Notes: generated from the sequence alone by a model not told the origin. A stretch of 12,509 nt of DNA from Actinomycetota bacterium (GCA_009703975.1 WLFB01000009.1:1-12509); one strand, 5' to 3'; shown: positions 6,515 to 12,509, counted from the stretch's first letter. Translations and numbers: made by a program.

Positions 6515-8806
6515 CTATAAAACAGTCACAGAAACCGGGATTCCGTTAAGCACGCTTGTTCCTGACAAGGGGTCGAGTCGTTGCTCGTCTGTCAAAATAT
6601 TTGAATTCACGCCAGCACGACTTGATGCAACTTTTGTATTCGTGCCAGGCATTGAGTGTCCCCAACCATGCGGCAAACTCACGACTCCCTCGCGTATTAG
6701 TTCGGTAATTTCAACTGGAGCATCAACACTTCCGACACGACTAGCAATGCGAACAGCAGAGCCTTGCGCGACACCAAGTCGTGATGCATCATTCGGATGA
6801 ATTTGCAACGTGCAGCGATCTTTGCCTTTGACTAGCACTTCAACGTTATGTAACCACGAATTATGTGATCGCAAATCTCGGCGACCAACAAGAGTTAATT
6901 GGGCTTCATCAATCTTCTCTTGAGAAAAAACTTCAAGACGTTTCAAATCGTCTATTAATTGCTGCGTCGCCAGTTCAATTTTTCCGGATTGCGTGCGCAA
7001 AACATTCGGCAAGCGCGGTTCAAGTGCACCGAAGTCAATGCCATGTGGCGCAGCGATCAACTTGTCGAGCGTCAGCCCATCTGGAACTGCGCCAAATCCG
7101 TCACCGAATGGACCGGTACGCAATAAGAAGTCGAGTATTCGATCTGGCCCACGACGACCAGCAATTGAAAGTTCACTGATTAGTTCTTGGCAATCGCGAC
7201 CAAAAATATTTGATGAAGAATCTTTCGTTGAATTCTCAACTAATTTCAAAATAGTGCGATCATCGATCGTTGACGGCAATGTTTCAACGCCAAGGCCGGA
7301 AACTATCGCCGACATCTTTGCCAGAATCTCCCATTCATCAGGTTCGTCTGGCGATCGTGCCAAAACTGTTTTGCTGTAGTTAGCAACATTGCGCACCGCA
7401 AATGTCAAAAGCGCAAGGTCATAGTGACTACGTTGCAAAGCTGACGGGACCGGCAAAATCACATCTGCGAATCTTGAAGTTTCGTTCAGATAAACATCAA
7501 TACTTACCATGAACTCAAGTTCGGCAAAAGATTTGGCAAGCCGTTCGCCGTTAGGCGTAGACAAAATTGGATTGCCACCAACAATCACCATCGCTCGTAT
7601 TTGGCCATCTCCTGGGGTTGAGATTTCTTCTGCCATCGCCGAGGCCGGATACTCGCCGAGTACTTCTGGATGTTTACCGACACGCGAATGGCCGCGTCCA
7701 GTACGAAAACCCTTGCCCGAGCCCCCTGCGCCACGGGTGTTTGCGCTACCTGCGACTGGCAATGGAAACATTGCTCCACCGACGCGATCAAGGTTGCCCG
7801 TAAAAATATTCACAACATCAACAAGCCATGAAGCTGTTGTGCCGAACGCGGTAGTCGTTGTACCGATTCGACCGTAGACAGCCGACGAACTTGCATCGCG
7901 CAACTCACGAGCAATTCGACGAATAGTTTGCGCGTCAATACCAGTCGTCGCAGCGACAAATTCTGGCGTAAACGGTTGCAAAGCCCGCACAACTTCTTCA
8001 ACACCGTTAAGAAAAGAGCCGAGTCGTTGATACATAATTTCAAGGCCGTCGGCCGCCAGCGTGTTGGCGATTGCCGCCAAAAATAAAGCGTCAGTACCTG
8101 GGCGAATTGCGACCCACTCGTCTGCGTGTTGCGCTGTTTTGCTTTTGCGCGGATCAACGACGACTACTTTTCCGGATCTTGCTTGCAGCGCTTCAAGTCG
8201 ACCCGGAAAGTCAGGTGCAGTGCACAAACTTCCGTTTGAGTCATAAGGGTTTGCACCGAGTATCAACAAATACTGTGTGCGGTCTAAATCAGGCACCGCC
8301 ACCGTGCTTGGTGAGCCAAATAAGTAACCTGAGGAAACCTGTTTTGGAACCTGGTCAACTGTTGACGCGCTATAAATTTGACGCGATCCAATCGATTTCA
8401 GCAACAAACCGTTAAATGTCAATAATGACAAGCTGTGTGCGCCTGGATTGCCTAAATATGTGCCGATCGATTCGCGGCCGTGACTTGCGATCACGCCATT
8501 TAAACCGGCGTCAACTGCAGCCCATGCTTCATCCCATGTTGCTTCAGCATGCACCCCGTTGCGCTTAATCATTGGACGACGCAGACGGTCGGCGTCGTAA
8601 TGCAATTGCTTAAGCGTGCTGCCTTTTGGACATATAAAACCCTTCGAGAACACATCTTGCATATCGCCACGAATATGCGTGACCTCGTGATCAACAACCG
8701 TCACAGCTAGACCACATCCCGCTTCACAAAGTGGGCAGGTTCTAAACACAATTTGCTCGTCAGAAGTTTTATTCAATGAAACCGTTTCTTTTTCGGAGAT
8801 GTTCAT
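6515..8806 (-). CDS. Molybdopterin oxidoreductase, formate dehydrogenase-like
   Basis: A 763-residue catalytic subunit of the DMSO reductase superfamily, which carries bis-MGD molybdenum (or tungsten) and a [4Fe-4S] cluster. The N-terminal cluster motif is Cys24-x2-Cys27-x3-Cys31-x27-Cys59 (CPLCEAGCG ... FICPKG). MGD-binding segments include LILGANPYDSNGS (181-193), VVVVDPRKSKTAQHADEWVAIRPGTDA (214-240, two adjoining pieces) and VIVGGNPILS in mid-protein. The C-terminal dinucleotide-binding barrel runs from about 640 to the end and includes RSHNSWLHNVE and LPHGWGH. At the usual metal-ligand position, where formate dehydrogenases have Sec or Cys, I read SASTVDQVPK with no Cys or Sec; Asp151 or a nearby Ser could be the ligand. 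There is no twin-arginine signal, so it is cytoplasmic. No FdhD, electron-transfer or membrane subunit is adjacent. Substrate unknown; formate activity should not be assumed. The ATG at 8806 lacks a clear Shine-Dalgarno. Confidence 0.88.
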   Translation of the reverse strand: MNISEKETVSLNKTSDEQIVFRTCPLCEAGCGLAVTVVDHEVTHIRGDMQDVFSKGFICPKGSTLKQLHYDADRLRRPMIKRNGVHAEATWDEAWAAVDAGLNGVIASHGRESIGTYLGNPGAHSLSLLTFNGLLLKSIGSRQIYSASTVDQVPKQVSSGYLFGSPSTVAVPDLDRTQYLLILGANPYDSNGSLCTAPDFPGRLEALQARSGKVVVVDPRKSKTAQHADEWVAIRPGTDALFLAAIANTLAADGLEIMYQRLGSFLNGVEEVVRALQPFTPEFVAATTGIDAQTIRRIARELRDASSSAVYGRIGTTTTAFGTTASWLVDVVNIFTGNLDRVGGAMFPLPVAGSANTRGAGGSGKGFRTGRGHSRVGKHPEVLGEYPASAMAEEISTPGDGQIRAMVIVGGNPILSTPNGERLAKSFAELEFMVSIDVYLNETSRFADVILPVPSALQRSHYDLALLTFAVRNVANYSKTVLARSPDEPDEWEILAKMSAIVSGLGVETLPSTIDDRTILKLVENSTKDSSSNIFGRDCQELISELSIAGRRGPDRILDFLLRTGPFGDGFGAVPDGLTLDKLIAAPHGIDFGALEPRLPNVLRTQSGKIELATQQLIDDLKRLEVFSQEKIDEAQLTLVGRRDLRSHNSWLHNVEVLVKGKDRCTLQIHPNDASRLGVAQGSAVRIASRVGSVDAPVEITELIREGVVSLPHGWGHSMPGTNTKVASSRAGVNSNILTDEQRLDPLSGTSVLNGIPVSVTVL

Positions 8807-8872
8807 ACTTTAAAGCATGCCACAGCCAAAAGTTGACGGTCGACGGCAGACAGCCAACCGGGTAATCAGAAT

Positions 8873-9580
8873 TTGAATTTCTGGTGGCTTAGGCTATTTG
8901 CCGTGCATCAGTTGCTGCCTAGTTTCAATAGTGCAGTTAATCTTCGCGAAGCCTATGGAGTGGCTCGCCAACGTCATGAATCTGGGCGACCAACTATTGG
9001 TCTTTGCATGGTGATGAGCATTGATGGCTCAACAGTCGTCGAAGGACGATCAACTTTACTTTCAAACCCAACTGACAGAGATGTGATCATCGCCCTGCGC
9101 GCAGCCGCCGACACGATTGTGGTTGGTGCCGGCACAATTCGCGAACAGATGTATACCCCACCGGGCAAACTCGGCCTGCGTGTTGGGGTCGTAACGCGAA
9201 CCGCAAATCTTGACTTTGAATCACCACTATTTAGAAGCGGCTCAGGGTTTCTGATCATGCCCCAAGACGCAAAAAAACCAGACTGCGATTTTGAAATTGA
9301 GATCATTCGCGCAGGTCAAGGCGACGTTGATCTACAAAATGCGATGTCACAACTGCCTGGAAACTTCATTCAACTTGAAGGTGGACCGATGCTCAACGCC
9401 TCGATGTTTGCTGCCAACCTCGTTGACGAAATTAATTTGACGATCAGCCCAATGGTTACGGGTGCTGATAGCCCTCGACTGTCTAATGGTGCGCCGGCAT
9501 TACACCGCGACTACGAAGTTGCTCATGTTCTCGAGCATGATGGATTTTTGTTTATTCGCTACTTACGAAAAACTAGCTAG
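8873..9580 (+). CDS. RibD C-terminal / DHFR-fold reductase (pyrimidine reductase family)
   Basis: A 235-residue single-domain protein of the RibD C-terminal family. Signatures are GLCMVMSIDGS (43-53), AADTIVVGAGTIR (78-90), QLEGGPMLNASMF (167-179), VDEINLTISPMVTG (184-197) and a terminal DGFLFIRYL strand. RibD-C proteins reduce the ribosyl-amino-pyrimidine intermediate of riboflavin synthesis with NADPH; stand-alone actinobacterial copies such as M. tuberculosis Rv2671 are related and have been linked to folate metabolism as well. No deaminase domain or other rib gene is nearby, so the true substrate is uncertain. The start is ambiguous: TTG at 8873 gives 235 residues and includes LRLFAVHQL, which aligns with the Rv2671 N-terminus; GTG at 8903 sits seven bases after TAGGCT and could be a leaderless start (225 residues). 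Its 3' end overlaps nrdR by 8 bp. Confidence 0.85.
   Translation: MNFWWLRLFAVHQLLPSFNSAVNLREAYGVARQRHESGRPTIGLCMVMSIDGSTVVEGRSTLLSNPTDRDVIIALRAAADTIVVGAGTIREQMYTPPGKLGLRVGVVTRTANLDFESPLFRSGSGFLIMPQDAKKPDCDFEIEIIRAGQGDVDLQNAMSQLPGNFIQLEGGPMLNASMFAANLVDEINLTISPMVTGADSPRLSNGAPALHRDYEVAHVLEHDGFLFIRYLRKTS
9573..9580. other. CTAGCTAG overlap providing both stop codons
   Basis: The RibD-like gene ends in TAG at 9578-9580 and nrdR ends in TAG at 9575-9573 on the other strand. The self-complementary octamer CTAGCTAG encodes both, so the convergent genes overlap by 8 bp and no terminator lies between them. Confidence 0.8.
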
Positions 9581-10046
9581 ATTCTTTTTCAAGCAACGCA
9601 AGTTCGCGCTTAAAGTCAGCGGCGGCGTCAAAGTTTTTGTAGACACTGGCAAATCTCATATAGGTAACTTCGTCAATGCTGCGCAATTGATTTAGCACGG
9701 CGTGCCCAACTTGATTGCTCGTCACATCATTGCCCGTCAATCGCATGTCGTCTTCGACTCGCTCAGCAATTTCAATCAGTACTGAATCTTCTACGGGACG
9801 ACCCTTTGCTGCCGACTGCAAACCACTGATAATTTTCGCTCGGTCAAAAAGTTGTTTTTCGCCAGTGCGTTTGACTACATAGAGTGGCACCTCTTCGAGG
9901 CGCTCGTAAGTTGTGAAACGATAGCCACACTTCAAACACGAGCGGCGGCGGCGAATTGAACTGCCTTCTTCTGATACACGCGAATCAATAACCTTGGTGT
10001 CTTCACAACTGCAACTGACGCATTTCACCTGACCAACATTACTCAC
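9573..10046 (-). CDS. nrdR: Transcriptional repressor NrdR
   Basis: A complete 157-residue NrdR, the ATP/dATP-sensing repressor of ribonucleotide reductase genes. The N-terminal zinc ribbon uses Cys9, Cys12, Cys37 and Cys40 (VKCVSCSC ... SCLKCGYRFTTYER), with the DSR and RRRR segments conserved between the pairs. The ATP cone follows at about 55-140 (VVKRTGEKQLFDRAKIISGL; VTYMRFASVYKNFD). The start shown is GTG at 10046; a second in-frame GTG at 10028 would give the more usual start right before K-C-x-x-C. Neither has a well-spaced Shine-Dalgarno. It lies 16 bp after the LysM gene and is probably cotranscribed, hence possibly SOS-influenced. Its expected target in this window is nrdJ, through the paired boxes at 6238-6295. 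Confidence 0.97.
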   Translation of the reverse strand: MSNVGQVKCVSCSCEDTKVIDSRVSEEGSSIRRRRSCLKCGYRFTTYERLEEVPLYVVKRTGEKQLFDRAKIISGLQSAAKGRPVEDSVLIEIAERVEDDMRLTGNDVTSNQVGHAVLNQLRSIDEVTYMRFASVYKNFDAAADFKRELALLEKESS

Positions 10047-10062
10047 CTGCGCAAAACCAAAC

Positions 10063-10407
10063 TTACGGTAAAAGAATTTTTTGACCTGGGGTAACTGTGC
10101 CGCCGTTGATGATCACAAGTTGATCAACAAGCAAAGTTATGTTTCCATATGGGTCAACCCGTTGAGCAATTGTCCAAAATGTGTCACCAGTTAGGGCAAC
10201 AATATGTTTTTGAGAAACCAGACTGGCTACCTCGCCTTGCTCTGCGGCCGCCGATGTGTCGGGCAAAATGAAACTTAAAGCCAGAGCGAACGTCAAGAAA
10301 GCCAACACAACCACTACTCGACGGCGAAGATAGGTGCGGGAAGTCACGCGCTTTGCTGAGTAATGACTTCGACTATTTGCGAACTGATGGTTGATTGCTA
10401 TAGACAC
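10063..10407 (-). CDS. LysM membrane protein, likely SOS cell-division suppressor
   Basis: A 114-residue protein with a basic cytoplasmic N-terminus (RTYLRRR at 24-30), one membrane helix (VVVVLAFLTFALALSFIL, 31-48), a short linker and an external LysM domain (about 66-114: KHIVALTGDTFWTIAQ ... TPGQKILLP). LysM binds peptidoglycan. Position, orientation and architecture match mycobacterial Rv2719c and corynebacterial DivS, and resemble Bacillus YneA: small SOS-induced proteins encoded divergently from lexA that halt division during DNA damage. Function is inferred from synteny and architecture. The GTG at 10407 has a good ribosome site (GAAAGAGG, ending four bases upstream). SOS boxes lie about 90 bp upstream, and nrdR follows 16 bp downstream, probably in the same operon. 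Confidence 0.85.
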   Translation of the reverse strand: MSIAINHQFANSRSHYSAKRVTSRTYLRRRVVVVLAFLTFALALSFILPDTSAAAEQGEVASLVSQKHIVALTGDTFWTIAQRVDPYGNITLLVDQLVIINGGTVTPGQKILLP

Positions 10408-10497
10408 TTTGCCTCTTTCGTTGTAATGACTTCTTGGATGTGTAATCAGGGGTTACTTCTCGGAACTTGTTGTTAAAACGCTTGTTATCAACCATAG

Positions 10498-10511
10498 CGA
10501 ACGGGTGTTCG
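10498..10511. promoter_or_regulatory. SOS box 1 (LexA operator, perfect)
   Basis: CGAAC-GGGT-GTTCG is a perfect match to the actinobacterial core CGAAC-N4-GTTCG. It is the box nearest the LysM gene and lies just upstream of the lexA -10, so it may serve both directions. Confidence 0.9.
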
Positions 10512-10522
10512 TAGTTAGAGGA

Positions 10523-10536
10523 TATATACGAACAGA
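10523..10536 (+). promoter_or_regulatory. lexA -10 element
   Basis: TATATA (10523-10528) is followed by seven bases and an ATG at 10536. It sits between SOS boxes 1 and 2, with box 2 covering the predicted transcription start. No convincing -35 is seen. The same spacing recurs at other genes here and suggests a leaderless lexA mRNA. Confidence 0.45.
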
Positions 10537-10542
10537 TGTTCT
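10529..10542. promoter_or_regulatory. SOS box 2 (LexA operator)
   Basis: CGAAC-AGAT-GTTCT matches CGAAC-N4-GTTCG with one mismatch. It overlaps the predicted lexA transcription start and the ATG at 10536. Confidence 0.85.
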
Positions 10543-11270
10543 ACGAACAGGTGTTTGACTTTGTGGACGAACAGGCGTACGCTCTACGGATGACTTCAAA
10601 TACTGAGCCAAGACCTATTACATCGGCCTTATCGCAAGCCAAAACCAGCACCCTGACCGAGCGCCAGCGTGGCATTCTCGACTTCATCGTCACCAATATG
10701 CGCGAACGCGGCTATCCACCATCCGTTCGTGAAATTGGCGAAGCAGTGGGCCTGAGTTCGTCTGCCACTGTGCATAACCACTTGGCTGCACTTCAAAAAC
10801 TTGGATACTTGCGTCGCGACCCGACTAAGCCTCGGGCAATTGAAGTTCGATACGAAGCCTCGAGTGGCGTTGCAATGGAGCACCGCCCTACAAAACATGT
10901 ACCTCTCGTAGGCGATGTCGCTGCGGGCGTGAATGTTCTGGCCCAAGAAAATGTCGAAGAGCTAGTGCCTCTGCCAATGGATTTCACCGGTGATGGCGAG
11001 TTGTTTATGTTGCGCGTTCGCGGAGATTCGATGATCGAAGCCGGAATCTTGAACGGCGACTTTGTTGTCTGCAACTCACAAGCAACAGCCAATAACGGCG
11101 ACATCGTGATCGCTGGTATTCCAGGTGACGAAGCAACAATCAAGACATTTACTCGCAGTGGTAATCGCGTTACGTTAACGCCGTCTAATTCGTCAATGCA
11201 ACCGATGATTTTCGAAAATGGCGAAGTAACGATCTACGGAAAGCTAGTAACTGTCTTACGACGCTTGTAA
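10536..11270 (+). CDS. lexA: LexA repressor / self-cleaving SOS regulator
   Basis: LexA represses SOS genes and cleaves itself when RecA is activated. From ATG 10536 it has 244 residues. The winged helix covers about 39-105 (LTERQRGILDFI; YPPSVREIGEAVGLSSSATV as recognition region; LGYLRRDPTKPRA). The cleavage site is Ala130-Gly131 (VGDVAAGVN) and the catalytic dyad is Ser165 (VRGDSMIEAG) and Lys203 (ATIKTF). The start is uncertain: ATG 10536 fits a leaderless mRNA but makes the first 18 codons from operator DNA; ATG 10590 (MTSNTEPRP) gives 226 residues and leaves all SOS boxes upstream, but has no Shine-Dalgarno. Both lengths are within the family's range. It is divergent from the LysM gene and should be autoregulated. 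Confidence 0.96.
   Translation: MFYEQVFDFVDEQAYALRMTSNTEPRPITSALSQAKTSTLTERQRGILDFIVTNMRERGYPPSVREIGEAVGLSSSATVHNHLAALQKLGYLRRDPTKPRAIEVRYEASSGVAMEHRPTKHVPLVGDVAAGVNVLAQENVEELVPLPMDFTGDGELFMLRVRGDSMIEAGILNGDFVVCNSQATANNGDIVIAGIPGDEATIKTFTRSGNRVTLTPSNSSMQPMIFENGEVTIYGKLVTVLRRL
10544..10557. promoter_or_regulatory. SOS box 3 (LexA operator)
   Basis: CGAAC-AGGT-GTTTG has one mismatch to CGAAC-N4-GTTCG. It follows box 2 after a single base (centres 15 bp apart), so two LexA dimers would have to pack closely. Confidence 0.75.
10568..10581. promoter_or_regulatory. SOS box 4 (LexA operator, degenerate)
   Basis: CGAAC-AGGC-GTACG has one mismatch to the core. It lies 24 bp centre-to-centre downstream of box 3 and nine bases before the alternative lexA ATG at 10590. 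It is the least certain of the four. Confidence 0.55.
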
Positions 11271-11300
11271 CAAAACTGTTGCTGGGTTATTCTGCCCTAG
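11265..11300 (+). promoter_or_regulatory. Promoter of the methyltransferase gene, overlapping lexA stop
   Basis: A -35-like TTGTAA (11265-11270, which includes the lexA TAA) is separated by 17 bp from TATTCT (11288-11293). Six bases later comes GTG at 11300. This suggests an independent, leaderless transcript in addition to any readthrough from lexA. Confidence 0.5.
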
Positions 11301-12400
11301 TGCAAAAGATTGACCCAGACAAGTTAAAACTGTTTTCATTCTTACTATTTACCAAACTCGAAGGTGCTGTGACTTCAGCGATGGTGCATCTGGGTGATCA
11401 CCTCGGTATCTACCGTGCGATGGCTACTGCAACTACGCCATTGACAACGGCACAACTTGCACACGCAACGCAATTGAACGAGCGATGGATTCGCGAATGG
11501 GCTTACAACCAAGCCGCGGCAAAAATCATCTCGACGATCAATAGCCCATCTGAGTCGCCAGCAATTGACGATGACACATTCTTTTTATCTCCAGAGCAAA
11601 CTGCTGTACTGGCATTAGATAATCACCCGGCATTCGGAATGGGAATGTTTCACGGTCTTCCACAAACCATGGATTCACTAAATCGTTTGCCTGAAAGTTT
11701 TCGTACAGGAATCGGTCACAACTATGACAGCAAAGGCGAACAAGGTGCGGTCTCAATTGAGCGCAATTTTGAACCATGGTCAAATGCAAATTTGATCTCG
11801 GCAGTTCTGCCAAAACTTGATGGGATAACTGAAGCTCTTAGCGCCGGTGCGAAAGTTGCTGATGTCGGCTGCGGCGCAGGTGGCGCAGTACTACTGATGG
11901 GTACAGAGTTTCCCAACAGTGAGTTCATTGGCTATGACATCAGCAAGTATGCCCTTGCTCGCGCAGCTGAAAAACTAAAAGCGTCAAAACTTACGAATGC
12001 AACGTTCGCTGATCCAAGTGATCAACCAATGGCTACAAATAACAGCGTCAATTTCATCACCACATTTGACTGCATTCATGACATGACACACCCCCAACAG
12101 ATGATGCAATCAATTCGTCAAGCGATAACCGACGATGGCACTTGGCTACTCGTTGACATTAAGGCTCACGATTCTTTTACGATGAACGCGACCAAAAACC
12201 CGATGGCGGCTTTGCTCTACGGGGTAAGTGTTATGTCTTGTATGTCATCTTCAATGTCGCAGCCCGGCGGCGCGGGACTCGGAACTCTTGGGCTATCAGC
12301 CAACACCGCCGAACAAATGGCCAAATCGGCAGGCTTCTCAAGATTTCGCAAACTAGATGTTGAGCACGCCGTGAATGCGTTTTACGAAATTCGCCCGTAA
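11300..12400 (+). CDS. Class I SAM-dependent methyltransferase with N-terminal winged-helix domain
   Basis: A 366-residue protein when started at GTG 11300; a TTG at 11279 would add seven residues but has neither ribosome site nor promoter geometry. Residues about 15-75 look like the helical/winged-helix dimerisation part found in two-domain methyltransferases (FTKLEGAVTSAMVHLGDHLGIYRAM, in pieces; LTTAQLAHATQLNERWIREW). The Rossmann domain has SAM motif I KVADVGCGAGGA (about 185-196), an acidic residue closing strand 2 (FIGYDIS, Asp213) and FDCIHDMTHP (about 256-265), with LLVDIKAHD after it. M. tuberculosis Rv2258c is, from memory, a comparable two-domain enzyme. Substrate is unknown. It follows lexA directly but shows no SOS box of its own. 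The C-terminus (VNAFYEIRP) looks complete. Confidence 0.88.
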   Translation: MQKIDPDKLKLFSFLLFTKLEGAVTSAMVHLGDHLGIYRAMATATTPLTTAQLAHATQLNERWIREWAYNQAAAKIISTINSPSESPAIDDDTFFLSPEQTAVLALDNHPAFGMGMFHGLPQTMDSLNRLPESFRTGIGHNYDSKGEQGAVSIERNFEPWSNANLISAVLPKLDGITEALSAGAKVADVGCGAGGAVLLMGTEFPNSEFIGYDISKYALARAAEKLKASKLTNATFADPSDQPMATNNSVNFITTFDCIHDMTHPQQMMQSIRQAITDDGTWLLVDIKAHDSFTMNATKNPMAALLYGVSVMSCMSSSMSQPGGAGLGTLGLSANTAEQMAKSAGFSRFRKLDVEHAVNAFYEIRP

Positions 12401-12402
12401 CG

Positions 12403-12426
12403 CTCGTTTCAAAATATGAGACCGAG
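12403..12426. terminator. Weak hairpin between convergent genes
   Basis: CTCGTTTC (12403-12410) can pair with GAGACCGAG (12418-12426) with one bulge and one G-U pair across a 7-base loop. It fills the 28-bp gap between the methyltransferase and the next minus-strand gene. There is no U-tract, so termination is only a possibility. Confidence 0.3.
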
Positions 12427-12428
12427 AA

Positions 12429-12509
12429 CTACGGTTCAACGATCGCAAAGCCCGTCATAAATTTGTCAAGATTGCCGAAAATAGTCAGCAATGCACCAGC
12501 ATCGCCATC
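12429..12509 (-). CDS. C-terminal fragment, resembles alkyl sulfatase C-terminus
   Basis: An open minus-strand frame enters from the right edge and ends in TAG at 12431-12429. The visible 26 residues include GDAGALLTIFGNLDKF and end GFAIVEP. This pattern (GD-x-x-x-L-x-x-hydrophobic-x-x-LD-x-F ... F-x-IV-x-P at the very end) resembles the C-terminal SCP2-like domain of SdsA1/YjcS-type alkyl sulfatases, which hydrolyse alkyl sulfate esters. The fragment is too short for a firm family call; the coding frame itself is fairly convincing from its clean ending next to a small convergent gap. Confidence 0.5.
   Translation of the reverse strand, partial: DGDAGALLTIFGNLDKFMTGFAIVEP

Noticed and set aside
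6515..8806. Selenoprotein formate dehydrogenase
   Set aside because: The frame has no internal TGA, no Cys or Sec stands at the ligand region, and no SECIS-like element is needed or seen.
8822..8857. Direct repeat ACAGCCAA between the molybdoenzyme and RibD-like genes
   Set aside because: Two 8-base copies 28 bp apart in a 66-bp divergent gap could be regulator sites, but flanks do not match and no family is suggested.
1..12509. Defence island, prophage, CRISPR array or transposon
   Set aside because: No recombinase, transposase, terminal repeat, spacer array or toxin-antitoxin signature appears; the genes are metabolic, replication-precursor and SOS functions.

Overview
The window looks like part of the chromosome of a moderate-GC actinobacterium. 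The clues are the lexA / SOS-regulated LysM membrane protein / nrdR gene order known from mycobacteria and corynebacteria, CGAAC-N4-GTTCG type SOS boxes, a CYP124-like P450, a B12-dependent NrdJ and an apparently large share of leaderless genes. Base composition is roughly balanced, unlike high-GC Streptomyces or Mycobacterium, so an aquatic Acidimicrobiia-like lineage is plausible; that placement is inference. No mobile element, CRISPR array, tRNA, rRNA or phage gene was seen.

Layout. 1-724 (-): N-terminal part of a thiolase. 853-2103 (+): CYP124-like cytochrome P450, divergent from the thiolase. 2116-3222 (-): SsuD-like flavin-dependent (LLM class) monooxygenase, convergent with the P450 and sharing a hairpin over both stop codons. 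3273-6104 (-): nrdJ, class II ribonucleotide reductase. 6105-6514: 410-bp gap holding the nrdJ leader, two NrdR boxes, a good sigma-70 type promoter and a possible 28-codon ORF. 6515-8806 (-): molybdopterin oxidoreductase of the formate dehydrogenase / nitrate reductase superfamily. 8873-9580 (+): RibD-C/DHFR-fold reductase. 9573-10046 (-): nrdR. 10063-10407 (-): LysM membrane protein, the likely SOS cell-division suppressor. 10536-11270 (+): lexA. 11300-12400 (+): SAM-dependent methyltransferase. 12429-12509 (-): last 26 codons of a gene resembling the C-terminus of alkyl sulfatases.

How the genes connect. Two regulators sit beside their probable targets. NrdR should repress nrdJ through two boxes at 6280-6295 and 6238-6253, centred 42 bp apart, with one box at the predicted transcription start. 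LexA should control itself and the divergent LysM / nrdR pair through four SOS boxes between 10498 and 10581. The molybdoenzyme and RibD-like genes lie between nrdR and nrdJ, which are adjacent in Streptomyces, so they may have been inserted there. The thiolase and P450 form a divergent lipid-oxidation pair recalling mycobacterial fadA5/cyp125, although this P450 reads as CYP124 rather than CYP125.

The most distinctive signal across the window is repeated TANNNT-N6/7-start-codon geometry with no Shine-Dalgarno sequence (P450, SsuD-like gene, lexA, methyltransferase, possibly the RibD-like gene), pointing to widespread leaderless translation. I did not find a convincing, wholly new biological system; the unusual content is regulatory.
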